Below, one piece after another: positions 45,498-54,474 of a stretch of DNA of 64,000 nucleotides (within the stretch, counting starts at the first letter, position 1; each line of letters starts with the position of its first letter). The notes beneath the pieces are model-generated. The model was not told the DNA's origin. It made no database searches and saw only the letters and a program-made list of their open reading frames with translations. The translations under genes were made by a program, and so were the position numbers. The DNA comes from Flavobacterium sp. NKUCC04_CG (lineage in GTDB: Bacteria > Bacteroidota > Bacteroidia > Flavobacteriales > Flavobacteriaceae). The DNA lies in NCBI RefSeq assembly GCF_019345525.1, contig NZ_JAHKRA010000002.1:231139-295138 (forward strand). The letters run 5' to 3'.

Positions 45498-46847
45498 TTA
45501 ATTGGCTAAACGTTCAATAAAGTGAGCTGTAGTAGCCAATCGGACTTCTGCTAATGTACTGCCCGGCATAACTTCAATCAAGGTGAGGGCTCCGTCGATA
45601 AACTCAAATACGGCTTTGTCTGTGATAATCATGTTTACGGCTCCTAGTGCAGTCAACGGCAAATCGCATCGAGGAACAATCTTGGCATCGCCATTTTTTT
45701 CGGTATGCATCATGGTAATGATCAATCTCTTGGCTCCGGAAGCTAAGTCCATGGCTCCGCCAACACCCAGCAAGGGTTGTCCTGGAACAGCCCAGTTGGC
45801 CAAATTGGCATTTTCATCGACTTGCAGTCCTCCCATAACGGCTGTATCTACGTGTTTACCCCGTATCATGGCAAAGGAATCAGCAGAATCAAAATAGGAA
45901 GCACCCGCCAAAGCGGTTACCGGAATTTTACCGGCATTCACCGGGTATTCCATAGCTCCCCCACCATCTGCAGGAGTTGGTCCTACACCCAACATGCCGT
46001 TTTCGGTATGCAGTATAATGCCGTCATCATTCGAAATTAAATCGGCCACCAAGGTCGGGATACCTATACCCAAATTGACTACATCGCCTTTTTTTAGTTC
46101 TTTAAGAGCTCTTTTTGCCATATTCATACGGCTTTCGGACACTTTTTTGCTTGACGAAACCGAGGCAGAAATTCCTAAATCCTCTAAGGTTAAATGGGCT
46201 TGAACGAGGTAATCTACGTAGGACCCTGGGGTATGAATATGTTCTGGTGCCAAGCTGCCTACCTCAACGATTTCTTCTACTTCTGCAATGACCAAATCTG
46301 CCGCTGTTGCCATCGCACGATTGAAGTTCTGTTCGGTCATTCGGTATTGTAGATTCCCAGCCGTGTCTGCTTTCCATGCGCGTACAAAGGCCACATTGGC
46401 CCGAATACTCGGAATAAAAACTTGTTCAACCCCGCTAAGAAACTTGGTTTCGCGATGCTCTGCTAAAGCAGTTCCAGCCGATGTCGGTGTGTAAAAGCCT
46501 CCTATACCCGCTCCACCGGCGCGAATGGCTTCTGCCAAAGTACCCTGAGGTAACAATTCATAGGCAACGATGCCGTCTTGAGCAGCTTTAACCGCTTCTG
46601 GATTGGATGTAAAAAAAGAACCTATTATTTTTTTTAATTGTCCGTTGCGCAGTAGCCGTCCAGCTCCCATGCCCGGTTCGCCAACGTTATTACCGATAAA
46701 AATGAGGTTTTTAGTGTTTGTCTCTGCCAAGGCATGCATCAGATGAACCGGGTTTCCAGTCATACCAAAACCACCTTGAAAAAGTATATCGCCATCCTTA
46801 ACCAGAGCTACGGCTTCTGATAAGGTTATTTGTGGTGTCGTTTTCAT
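45498..46847 (-). CDS. pcaIJ: Fused 3-oxoadipate CoA-transferase (alpha+beta subunits)
   Basis: 449 residues, two CoA-transferase halves in one chain. The alpha half (1-~225) has [17 protein letters not shown] and [17 protein letters not shown]. The beta half begins about residue 240 ([27 protein letters not shown]) and has the catalytic Glu in [11 protein letters not shown], then [16 protein letters not shown]. In most bacteria these are separate pcaI and pcaJ genes; the linker is a short helix-like stretch [14 protein letters not shown]. It transfers CoA from succinyl-CoA to 3-oxoadipate. It is 9 bp after pcaD. Confidence 0.9.
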   Translation of the reverse strand: MKTTPQITLSEAVALVKDGDILFQGGFGMTGNPVHLMHALAETNTKNLIFIGNNVGEPGMGAGRLLRNGQLKKIIGSFFTSNPEAVKAAQDGIVAYELLPQGTLAEAIRAGGAGIGGFYTPTSAGTALAEHRETKFLSGVEQVFIPSIRANVAFVRAWKADTAGNLQYRMTEQNFNRAMATAADLVIAEVEEIVEVGSLAPEHIHTPGSYVDYLVQAHLTLEDLGISASVSSSKKVSESRMNMAKRALKELKKGDVVNLGIGIPTLVADLISNDDGIILHTENGMLGVGPTPADGGGAMEYPVNAGKIPVTALAGASYFDSADSFAMIRGKHVDTAVMGGLQVDENANLANWAVPGQPLLGVGGAMDLASGAKRLIITMMHTEKNGDAKIVPRCDLPLTALGAVNMIITDKAVFEFIDGALTLIEVMPGSTLAEVRLATTAHFIERLAN

Positions 46848-46856
46848 TTGTTTGTT

Positions 46857-47636
46857 TTAATTTTTTGTAAACACTATGATGTGATTTGCAAAGGCCGCTG
46901 GATGCTCCATATTGGATAAATGGGCTGCGTCGAGACCGACTAATTGCGCCAACGGCACTTGTTTTTGGATCCATTCCCCATCTGCTTTAGTGGTTACCTC
47001 ATCTTGTGTTCCAACGATAATTAAAACGGGGATTTTGATTTGTTTTAGTTGTGTTCTAAAATCCGCTTCTGATACAGCGCGGCAACTGGCCATGTAACCT
47101 TCTATAGAAGTGTTTTCGAAATCATCTAATATCGCTTCTACTTTTTGAGGAAACTGTTTTCGGTATGCCAATGTAAACCAACGCGCTGCTGTAGGCTCTA
47201 GTATACTACTCAATCCGAATTCGCTAACTTGTTTAATGCGCGCGTTCCAACTTTCTAAAGTTCCAATCTTGGCTGCGGTATTGCTGATGATGATTTTTTC
47301 AAACGAACCTGAATAATGGATCGCCAACCACTGCCCAACCAATCCTCCAATGGAGAGTCCACAAAAATAAACTTGTTCTAATTTCAAAAACTTTAGTAAT
47401 TCTAATACGTCGGCTCCTAAGTCGGATATACTCGCGGTCGATTGATTGATCGTGCTGGCACCATGACCCCGACTGTCGTAACGAAGTATGTTAAAATGTA
47501 GACTTAAAAATTTGATATTATCGTCCCACATGGAATAATTAGTTCCCAATGAATTGGAGAGTACCAAATTTTTTTGATGCCCAAAATATTGATATTTATA
47601 ATTGCATGTAAAATGGCTTAGTTTTATTTTTTGCAT
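46857..47636 (-). CDS. pcaD: 3-oxoadipate enol-lactonase
   Basis: 259 residues, alpha/beta hydrolase of the PcaD type: NSLGTNYSMWDDNI, RYDSRGHGAS, nucleophile elbow GLSIGG (Ser ~94), acid in IIVGTQDEVT, and His in LDAAHLSNMEHPAAF. It hydrolyses 3-oxoadipate enol-lactone. Size and motifs fit the family; the flanking genes are the neighbouring steps of the pathway. Cytoplasmic. A 235-bp gap separates it from catA upstream. Confidence 0.9.
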   Translation of the reverse strand: MQKIKLSHFTCNYKYQYFGHQKNLVLSNSLGTNYSMWDDNIKFLSLHFNILRYDSRGHGASTINQSTASISDLGADVLELLKFLKLEQVYFCGLSIGGLVGQWLAIHYSGSFEKIIISNTAAKIGTLESWNARIKQVSEFGLSSILEPTAARWFTLAYRKQFPQKVEAILDDFENTSIEGYMASCRAVSEADFRTQLKQIKIPVLIIVGTQDEVTTKADGEWIQKQVPLAQLVGLDAAHLSNMEHPAAFANHIIVFTKN

Positions 47637-47783
47637 CTTTTTTATTTTATAGTCTTTATAAATATACGTTTTACCGCTTTTACAACCATAGTCTCCATTG
47701 CTCGTTTTGTCGAATATTACCCAATGGATTTTGAAAAAGGTTTATCAATCCTTTAAAAACAGGGGGTATCCCAAAATAGAACC

Positions 47784-47809
47784 GGGAGTATTTCGTTTGT
47801 AATACTCCC
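47784..47809. other. Perfect hairpin between catA and pcaD
   Basis: GGGAGTATT / AATACTCCC, a perfect 9-bp stem with an 8-nt loop in the longest gap of the catechol operon. No T-tract follows on the minus strand. It may partly terminate or stabilise the transcript between the cat and pca parts. Confidence 0.45.
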
Positions 47810-47870
47810 TACCTCAACAAGCGAGTACGCCGTATCCTATGAATCCTTCGTCAATACCGTAGTGCGAGTA

Positions 47871-48797
47871 TTAGGCTACACTAGCTCGCTTTCTATTGTT
47901 TTCTCCAGCGGCGGCGGTATCTATTTCTTTTACCATATGGAAGTTGAAATCAATCTTAGCAAACGCTTCGTTCTTACCGTATTTTTTCGCATCCTGAGCC
48001 GATATTTTTTGTATGTGAGGGATTAATTCCGGGCGAGTTGCAAAGGCAAAATCTTCATTAATCAACGGATCGTTTTCGATATTGATTTGCGTGGTCAACT
48101 TTCGATATCCCGGTGCCGTAACAAAAAAGTGTATGTGTGCCGGACGGGAGCCGTGACGTCCCAAGGCTGACATCAATACATCTGTAGGTCCTTTTGGAGG
48201 ACAGGAATACCCCACAGGAACAAAGGATTTGAATTCGTATTTTCCGTCTTGAGCCACTTTAATGGCTCTACGTAGGTTGAATTCAGGCTGAGAAGAATCA
48301 AAGTGAGAATAAAGTCCTTTTAAATTGCAATGCCATACCTCTACTTTAGCTCCTGAAATGGGGTTTCCCTCTAAATCATATACCACGCCACTCATATAAA
48401 GTCGTTCCGCATTGGGTTCTATTTCGGTTTCTAATTCGGCATAGGAATTGGATTCAGGCGATCCCGCAACATATAAAGGACCTTCAATCGTTCGCGGTGT
48501 TCTATTTTCAATACCTGCTTGTTCGTCTTCCCAATCCATTTGAACGTCTATAAATTTTTCAATACCTAAACCCGCATATACTAATCCCATTTCATTGTTT
48601 TTTCCAGCTTGTGTCAGCCAATCGCAGGCCTTCCACATTTCTTCCGATGTAATGTCTAAATCTGCCATGGCGTTGAATAAATCTTCCAATAAACGATTGA
48701 CAATCGTTTTGACTCTTTCGTTCCCAGCTCCTTTTTTTTCCTGAGATTTTATCAACTCTAAGGTCTGGTCTATTCTCTTTTGGTCTAATCTTGTCAT
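47871..48797 (-). CDS. catA: Catechol 1,2-dioxygenase
   Basis: 308 residues. Intradiol dioxygenase with an N-terminal helical dimer domain (RLLEDLFNAMADLDITSEEMWKACDWL) and the catalytic beta domain. Iron(III) ligands are visible: Tyr in KGLYSHFD, Tyr in PVGYSCP, and the two His in RPAHIHFF. The stretch RTPRTIEGPLYVAGSPE is the usual start of the catalytic domain. It cleaves catechol to cis,cis-muconate. Coupled in order with catC and catB, all for ortho-cleavage. Length is typical. Confidence 0.95.
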   Translation of the reverse strand: MTRLDQKRIDQTLELIKSQEKKGAGNERVKTIVNRLLEDLFNAMADLDITSEEMWKACDWLTQAGKNNEMGLVYAGLGIEKFIDVQMDWEDEQAGIENRTPRTIEGPLYVAGSPESNSYAELETEIEPNAERLYMSGVVYDLEGNPISGAKVEVWHCNLKGLYSHFDSSQPEFNLRRAIKVAQDGKYEFKSFVPVGYSCPPKGPTDVLMSALGRHGSRPAHIHFFVTAPGYRKLTTQINIENDPLINEDFAFATRPELIPHIQKISAQDAKKYGKNEAFAKIDFNFHMVKEIDTAAAGENNRKRASVA

Positions 48798-48830
48798 AAT
48801 AGTACTGTGTTTTGGTTGTTAATAATCTAA

Positions 48831-49121
48831 TTAAATCATCAAGTCTCGTAAAGCATTGGGGTGTTTACAGACACTTGTTATTTTTATATTCATATACGGA
48901 AATAAGGGAAGTGAGCTGATAATACTATGCAATTCATCGGGTCCGGATACATCCAATACACTGATGTTTGAGTACCTTCCGGCTACCCTCCATAGGTATA
49001 TCCATTTTCCAGACTTTTGATGTTCTTGTGAACAAACCTTTTCTCGGCTTAAGTAGTCCGCGATTTTTTCCTCATGCCAACTCTCGGGGATATTTACATC
49101 CATTTCCACTACGTATATCAT
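48831..49121 (-). CDS. catC: Muconolactone isomerase
   Basis: 96 residues, the whole length of the small ferredoxin-fold isomerase family: MIYVVEMDVNIP start, REKVCSQEHQKSGKWIYLWRVAGRYSNISV in the middle and SGPDELHSIISSLPLFPYMNI at the end. It converts muconolactone to 3-oxoadipate enol-lactone. Two bp after catB and 33 bp before catA. Confidence 0.93.
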   Translation of the reverse strand: MIYVVEMDVNIPESWHEEKIADYLSREKVCSQEHQKSGKWIYLWRVAGRYSNISVLDVSGPDELHSIISSLPLFPYMNIKITSVCKHPNALRDLMI

Positions 49122-49123
49122 GT

Positions 49124-50245
49124 TTATTTTCTTTTATATTTTTCTATTTTAACTAAATCTAATTCCACGCCCAGACCCGCTGCATTTGGAATTTCTAAGG
49201 CATAATTGCTATAAACAAGGGGAGTCTTAACGATGTCGTCTGTTAATAGTAAAGGACCAAAGAGTTCGGTTCCCCATTCTAAATTGGGCAATGTAGCACA
49301 TAAGTGTGCCGTGGCCAGTGTACCGATGGTCCCCTCCAACATGGTACCTCCATATAAGGAAATTCCGGCGGCTTGGGCAATTGCTGCTTGTTTTTGAATA
49401 TTGATGAGCCCTCCAGCTTTGGCAATTTTTAAAGCAAAAACACTTACAGCATGTATTTTTGCTAATTTAAAGGCATCTTGAACGGTGGCAACGGCTTCAT
49501 CAGCCATAATAGGCACTTCGAAATAGGAAGTTAGTCGGGCTAAACCTTCGAAATCGGATTTAGCTAGGGGCTGTTCAATTAAGTCGATACCGGCATCTTG
49601 TAATTTTTGTATAGCGCGCTTGGCTACGGTCTCGGACCAAGCTTGGTTAACATCTACCGTTACGGTAATATCCCTTCCAACAGCACTTTTAATAGCCGCT
49701 ACATGAGCAATGTCTTCATCAGGTTTTTTACGACCTATTTTAAGCTTAAAAGTATGATGTCTTTTTGTCGCTATAAGTTGTTTAGCCTCGTCTATATCCC
49801 TTTGTGTATCTCCACTGGCTAAGGTCCATAAAACCGGTAGTGTGTTTGTAATAGCACCTCCAAATAAATCAGAAACAGGTACGTTTAATCGTTTACCTTG
49901 TGCGTCTAATAGCGCGGTTTCTATACCTGATTTAGCAAAATTATTACCTGATATGTATTTGTCTAGGCGGAGTCTAATTGCATTAATCTGAACGGGGTCT
50001 TGCCCTATAAGTAGTGGTGTAAAATAGGTGTCGATGGCCAATTTCATTCCCTCTGGAAATTCATCCCCATAGGCTATGCCACCAATAGTAGTAGACTCGC
50101 CAATCCCTTCTATCCCGTCTGAACAAAATAGGCGAATAATTACCATCGTCTGCTTTTGCATCACGGTCATAGACAGCAAATGGGGTCTTATTGTTGGTAA
50201 ATCAACAAGAATTGTTTCAATATGTGTGATCGTTATTTTCGACAT
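49124..50245 (-). CDS. catB: Muconate cycloisomerase
   Basis: 373 residues of the enolase superfamily. Barrel motifs: HTFKLKIGRKKPDED with the KxK-type base, VTVDVNQAWS (metal Asp), LIEQPLAKSDF (metal Glu), IMADEAVATVQDAF (metal Asp/Glu pair) and FALKIAKAGGL (second Lys). It turns cis,cis-muconate into muconolactone. First gene of the operon; a TATGTTTG -7 box lies about 57 bp before its start. Confidence 0.93.
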   Translation of the reverse strand: MSKITITHIETILVDLPTIRPHLLSMTVMQKQTMVIIRLFCSDGIEGIGESTTIGGIAYGDEFPEGMKLAIDTYFTPLLIGQDPVQINAIRLRLDKYISGNNFAKSGIETALLDAQGKRLNVPVSDLFGGAITNTLPVLWTLASGDTQRDIDEAKQLIATKRHHTFKLKIGRKKPDEDIAHVAAIKSAVGRDITVTVDVNQAWSETVAKRAIQKLQDAGIDLIEQPLAKSDFEGLARLTSYFEVPIMADEAVATVQDAFKLAKIHAVSVFALKIAKAGGLINIQKQAAIAQAAGISLYGGTMLEGTIGTLATAHLCATLPNLEWGTELFGPLLLTDDIVKTPLVYSNYALEIPNAAGLGVELDLVKIEKYKRK

Positions 50246-50301
50246 AATACATTCTAAAGTAAGTATTCTATTAGTGGTGCAATTGATTGCTTACCACTTA
50301 A

Positions 50302-50309
50302 CAAACATA
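50302..50309 (-). promoter_or_regulatory. -7 box candidate of the cat/pca operon
   Basis: TATGTTTG on the minus strand matches the Bacteroidota TAnnTTTG consensus and lies in the 144-bp gap between the AraC gene and catB. I see no good -33 TTG at the right distance, so the promoter may need the activator. Confidence 0.4.
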
Positions 50310-50389
50310 CTTTGAATCCTTATACCGATACTAGGACTATTCTTTTATTACTAAGACAAATCTGTTTATTTGACCTAATCTCTAGTAAT

Positions 50390-51277
50390 TTAATCTTTGG
50401 TTCTAATTTTTTTCCTGAATTCATTGGGCGTTAATCCGATTTTTCTTTTAAAAACCCGCGCAAAATAACTTGGGTCGTCAAAACCCAATTCATAGGATAC
50501 ATCGGCGATTGATTTTTCGCCATCGGAAAAAGACAATTGAGCTTGTGTAAGATAGAAATCCATAATAATTTCTCTAGGAGATTTAAATGCTACAGAGTTG
50601 CAAATACGACTTAAATGTCCGCTAGTGATTTTTAAATCCGCTGCGTATTCCTCAATTGTTTTTTTATAAGAACAGCTTTCTCTAATGAGCTGCGTAAATC
50701 TCCTATAATAAATGAGAAAGGAATTATTAACGAACAATATTCTATGTTGAGAAGATTGGGGCAATCTTTTCAACTGTACAATCAATCGGCCTACAAGATG
50801 TTCCAACATCAACAATCGCCCCGTATGGGTTGCGTTAAATTCTTCTATACAGTATAACATGGTTTTAAATACCTCTTCTGAGTACTCACCCGTTACGATG
50901 GGAGTTACCTGAAAAAGTTCTATGGCTTCAATCACCTCTGCCTCGCGCTTTACCATGTGCTCTATGACATTGTCTGACAAGCTGATAATCCACCCATTTA
51001 GGTTGGTGCGGTGCTCAAAACCGTGATCGGTATTTTTGGGAACCGTAATAAAAGCAGGTCCCTGTACCGAAATAACTTCTTTGTTGTAAAGCAAATGGGT
51101 TTCTCCTTCGAGAACAACAAAAATCTGAAACTGATTGTTATGCGCATGCGGTTTTACGTTATTGTTATTCTTTCTTCCAATAATACCAAAGGGATATACA
51201 TAGATGAGCCCTTTCACAAATTCAATACAATCACTGCCATATAATCCATTAAAAAAAATTCTGTTATTCGCTGCCAT
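50390..51277 (-). CDS. AraC-family regulator of the cat/pca operon
   Basis: 295 residues. N-terminal cupin sensor (HAHNNQFQIFVVLEGETHLLY, then FITVPKNTDHGFEHR), C-terminal AraC helix-turn-helix pair: TIEEYAADLKITSGHLSRI and KSIADVSYELGFDDPSYFARVFKRKIGLTP. It sits directly before catB in the same orientation, so it is the likely catechol/muconate-responsive activator; this is inference from position. Related in build to the PobR type. Confidence 0.85.
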   Translation of the reverse strand: MAANNRIFFNGLYGSDCIEFVKGLIYVYPFGIIGRKNNNNVKPHAHNNQFQIFVVLEGETHLLYNKEVISVQGPAFITVPKNTDHGFEHRTNLNGWIISLSDNVIEHMVKREAEVIEAIELFQVTPIVTGEYSEEVFKTMLYCIEEFNATHTGRLLMLEHLVGRLIVQLKRLPQSSQHRILFVNNSFLIYYRRFTQLIRESCSYKKTIEEYAADLKITSGHLSRICNSVAFKSPREIIMDFYLTQAQLSFSDGEKSIADVSYELGFDDPSYFARVFKRKIGLTPNEFRKKIRTKD

Positions 51278-51641
51278 TATCTACATATTATTCCCTAATT
51301 TACCATTTATTATTCACATTTTAATGCTCTAAATAAATTTTATACTGTTAAAAAAAATTATTAAAAAAAACTTTCACCTAATCATTATCACCATACAATC
51401 GGTATTTTGAAAATGTTTAAACGAGCCATCGGTAGGTAATTCCAGCACAACGGTAAAGTGATTTAAGTGCTTCTGTTTTTGGCGCATTTGGTTGTGGCTT
51501 ATATGCTGTCCGCAATCTTATTCTGCTTTTATAGACTACAAAAAACCTAATCATCCCGGTATTTTGATAACTTTTGAGATACTATCCTTTAATGCTGAAA
51601 TTTGTAATTTAGTATTTGAACCGACTGAACGTACCTCTAAA
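51278..51641. other. Intergenic region
   Basis: 364 bp without a gene; the AraC promoter should lie here on the minus strand. No repeat or strong hairpin seen. Confidence 0.35.
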
Positions 51642-52544
51642 CTATTTGTCCCATTTATTCATCAATAGCTTTTCGAGTTGAGCTACTTCACTGTGATAAA
51701 TGGTTTTTTTTCTGGTTCCAAAATAAAGGGTATTTTCCAATGGAACTGTTCCCTCCCATATCAATTTTATTTGTCCATTGGCAATTGCTTCTGTACACAG
51801 GAAGTCAGGCACGATGGAATAGCCGGTATTGCCACTTAAACATCGTATGATGGAACTGATGTTGGGAACTATATAATTCGGACTAAAATCCGGGTGTTCG
51901 CCAAAGTGCTTTTTCCAAAAGTTTTTTAAATGATCCATATCTGCAGCAGTGCTATACCAAAGTTGCTGTTTCAATAAGGCTGCAACCTCCTTTATTTCAT
52001 TTCTTGCCAATAAATCTTTAACTATTGAAGCGTCTGTTTCACTTCCTGCAATCAATACGATGCGCTCTTTGGAAAAAGGAAGATACTCCAAATTGACTTG
52101 ATTGCCTCTTTGAGGTGTAATAATCAAATCCAAAAGACCGTTGTCTAAATCCTGTTGCATCTGTGGGTATTCACCAAATTTAATAATCAAATTAAAAGGC
52201 AAACTCGCAATGTGCTCTTCCAAGGTATATTGAAAGGTTTCAAAACACATTCCCACACTAATAGTAACGCGGTCTTCCTTAGAACGTTTGTGAAAATGCT
52301 GTTCGGCACTTTCCATTTTCTCTAGTGGTTCAAACACCCAATTATACAGTATTTTACCCTTCTCTGTAGCTACCATTTTCCGAGCAGACCGATCAAACAG
52401 TTTATTACCGGTATAGGATTCTAAGGAATTCAAATGCAAACTCACACCCGGCTGTGAAATAAAAAGTTGTTGAGCTGCAGCCGATAAAGTACCCGTTTCA
52501 TATATAGCCTTAAATGTGCGTAACCACTCTAGATTCCATCTCAT
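51642..52544 (-). CDS. LysR-family regulator, divergent from quinone reductase
   Basis: 300 residues. N-terminal winged HTH: LRTFKAIYETGTLSAAAQQL then FISQPGVSLHLNSLESYTG and LFDRSARKMVATEKG. The C-terminal ~200 residues are a periplasmic-binding-like effector domain (FPFNLIIKFGEYPQ, LLDLIITPQRGNQ). It faces the mdaB/ygiN pair across a 316-bp intergenic region, the usual geometry for a LysR protein controlling that pair. Effector unknown, perhaps a quinone. Confidence 0.88.
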   Translation of the reverse strand: MRWNLEWLRTFKAIYETGTLSAAAQQLFISQPGVSLHLNSLESYTGNKLFDRSARKMVATEKGKILYNWVFEPLEKMESAEQHFHKRSKEDRVTISVGMCFETFQYTLEEHIASLPFNLIIKFGEYPQMQQDLDNGLLDLIITPQRGNQVNLEYLPFSKERIVLIAGSETDASIVKDLLARNEIKEVAALLKQQLWYSTAADMDHLKNFWKKHFGEHPDFSPNYIVPNISSIIRCLSGNTGYSIVPDFLCTEAIANGQIKLIWEGTVPLENTLYFGTRKKTIYHSEVAQLEKLLMNKWDK

Positions 52545-52860
52545 ACCTATAATTTTTATAATACAAATGTATGACTTAAATTATTTTATTTAAAGTATAA
52601 AAACCATAAAGCAACTTAAAAATTTGCAAAACCCCAACACACAACCTCCTACACCTTTAATATACAACTAGTTAAATTAAAAATCAAAAAAATAACGAAT
52701 AATCTATCGCTTACATAGCCTACGGATTAGAAATTTTTATGACAATGTTAGAAGATACTGCTTTACTATCATAATTATTATAATTACACATCATTTAAGT
52801 AATTTTAATTATACATAATAATTATAGAAATTTGCAGTATCAATAATTAAAATAATAGAA
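52545..52860. other. Divergent promoter region between LysR gene and mdaB
   Basis: AT-rich, no gene. GAAATTTG at about 52827-52834 lies ~30 bp before mdaB and is one mismatch from the TAnnTTTG -7 consensus. T-N11-A type LysR sites may be present in the AT-rich sequence but I cannot single one out. Confidence 0.35.
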
Positions 52861-53466
52861 ATGAAAAATATATTTATTATAAATGGCGGACAAACCTTTG
52901 CGCATTCGGGAGGTTATTTTAATAATAGCCTTACCCAATGGACTCAAGAGACTTTATTGGAAGGCGGTTTTACAGTGAGAACAACCAATATCAATGACGA
53001 TTTTGACGCTGCAGTGGAAGTGGAAAATTTTAAATGGGCCGACCTTATTATTTATCACACGCCCATTTGGTGGTTTCAAGTTCCCAATCGCTTAAAGAAA
53101 TACATAGACGAAGTATTTACAGCAGGCCACAATAACGGAATTTATGCCAGCGACGGACGAAGCAGAAAAAATCCGGATATCAATTACGGTACCGGTGGAT
53201 TGATGCAAGGAAAAAAATATATGGTTACCTCTTCGTGGAATGCACCGGAAACGGCTTTTACTATAGAGGGAGAGTTTTTTGACCAACACGATGTTGACCA
53301 AGGTGTATTATTTGGGTTTCACAAAATGAATCAGTTTGCGGGTATGACGCGAATGGAAGGCTTCCACTTTCACGATTTAGAGAAAAATGCAACGGCAGCA
53401 CGATTGGAAAATTACCGCATTCAATATATCCAACACCTTCAACAACAAGTGATAAAGCAACAGTAA
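52861..53466 (+). CDS. mdaB: MdaB-like NAD(P)H quinone reductase
   Basis: 201 residues of the flavodoxin-fold quinone reductase family: NIFIINGGQTFAHSGGYFN (FMN/FAD phosphate loop), WADLIIYHTPIWWFQVPNRLKKYIDEVF, YGTGGLMQGKKYMVTSSWNAP and GVLFGFHKMNQFAGM. It reduces quinones by two electrons. The next gene, 6 bp on, is a YgiN-like monooxygenase; together they form the known MdaB-YgiN quinone redox pair. Confidence 0.88.
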   Translation: MKNIFIINGGQTFAHSGGYFNNSLTQWTQETLLEGGFTVRTTNINDDFDAAVEVENFKWADLIIYHTPIWWFQVPNRLKKYIDEVFTAGHNNGIYASDGRSRKNPDINYGTGGLMQGKKYMVTSSWNAPETAFTIEGEFFDQHDVDQGVLFGFHKMNQFAGMTRMEGFHFHDLEKNATAARLENYRIQYIQHLQQQVIKQQ

Positions 53467-53471
53467 TTCAC

Positions 53472-53756
53472 ATGATCTATTTAACTGCAATTATAAAAGT
53501 AAAACCGGAGTATCGCACTGAACTTACTACAGTTCTAAAAAACATGGTAAACAAAACCAAAAAGGAAACCGCTTGCATACAATATGATTTGCATCAGGGA
53601 TTGGCAGATTCGAACACTTTTGTTTTCTATGAGATATGGAAAGACCAAGAGGGCCTGGATGCACACAATCAACAAGACTATATACGGGAATTCGGGCTTT
53701 TAGCCTCCGAAAAGTTGAGCGAAACCCCGCAATTATATCTAACAAATAAGTTATAA
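53472..53756 (+). CDS. YgiN-like quinol monooxygenase (ABM domain)
   Basis: 94 residues, one antibiotic-biosynthesis-monooxygenase domain: MIYLTAIIKVKPEYRTEL, KKETACIQYDLHQG, TFVFYEIWKDQEGLDAHNQQDYIREF. Such ferredoxin-fold dimers oxidise quinols. Next to MdaB it suggests a cycle that removes reactive quinones, which would suit a cell growing on catechols. Confidence 0.85.
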   Translation: MIYLTAIIKVKPEYRTELTTVLKNMVNKTKKETACIQYDLHQGLADSNTFVFYEIWKDQEGLDAHNQQDYIREFGLLASEKLSETPQLYLTNKL

Positions 53757-53762
53757 GTTTAA

Positions 53763-53808
53763 TCGGATTTACTGTACTATATTTCCTATGGTACAGTAAT
53801 CTAACCGA
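53763..53808 (+). terminator. Strong hairpin after the mdaB-ygiN pair
   Basis: TCGGATTTACTGTAC / GTACAGTAATCTAACCGA form a long stem with a small internal bulge and a ~13-nt loop, starting 7 bp after the ygiN-like stop. There is no T-tract right after it, so its role as a terminator is only likely. Confidence 0.4.
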
Positions 53809-53951
53809 CAATAAATCACAATTAACAACTGTAGTCCGACTTGGAGTATAGCAATATGGTTAACTGTTTTTTCACGTTTATCTGAACCATTTCAATTTTG
53901 ATACGGAAAAGGGATTTTGAAAATTACTGCTAAAAACCCTATCTTTCGCTC

Positions 53952-54386
53952 ATGGACAATCTCAATTACTTAATCACGCGTAAGCCAACAAACGAGCTGC
54001 TAAAAAAACAGATTGCGTATTATTATTTCCATGCGTCTAGTAACGAAGCCACTAATGGCGAAACCAGAACATTTGTCATAGAAGCCGTAGGTAAGCATCA
54101 ACTTCACGCTACAATAGATTGGTGTAGTAGTCCTCTTTTGACCACAATTATCACTTCCGATGAAAATAAAAAAATAGTTGTGGACCTAGATGGTGACTTC
54201 TCTAAAAACTGGTCGTATTTCTTTTATAGCGGTTTTAGTATTTTAATACTTGACTTTATTTTAAGTAAAACACTCCACTTTCCTTACGCCCTTGTGCTAA
54301 TGGTCTTTCCTTTACTTTTTATGTTCTATTTGTTGGTATTTAAACAAAAAATAGCCTTGCAATTAAGTGAAATTGTTAACCTCTAA
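53952..54386 (+). CDS. Membrane protein with WCSS-motif beta domain (paralog 2)
   Basis: 144 residues. A soluble beta domain (residues ~25-75) with ATNGETRTFVIEAVGKHQLH then ATIDWCSS, the same motif as in the gene at 40981-41421, followed by two membrane helices, ~88-106 and ~111-128 (FPYALVLMVFPLLFMFYLLVF), and a short tail. Function unknown; the pair shows a small family in this genome. Confidence 0.7.
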   Translation: MDNLNYLITRKPTNELLKKQIAYYYFHASSNEATNGETRTFVIEAVGKHQLHATIDWCSSPLLTTIITSDENKKIVVDLDGDFSKNWSYFFYSGFSILILDFILSKTLHFPYALVLMVFPLLFMFYLLVFKQKIALQLSEIVNL

Positions 54387-54474
54387 TTTTATATAAAATG
54401 CTGAAAATCGGATTTATTATTATAACTTATTTAATTAAGTTATTAATTTTGTTTTTTACTTATTAAAAAACTTT

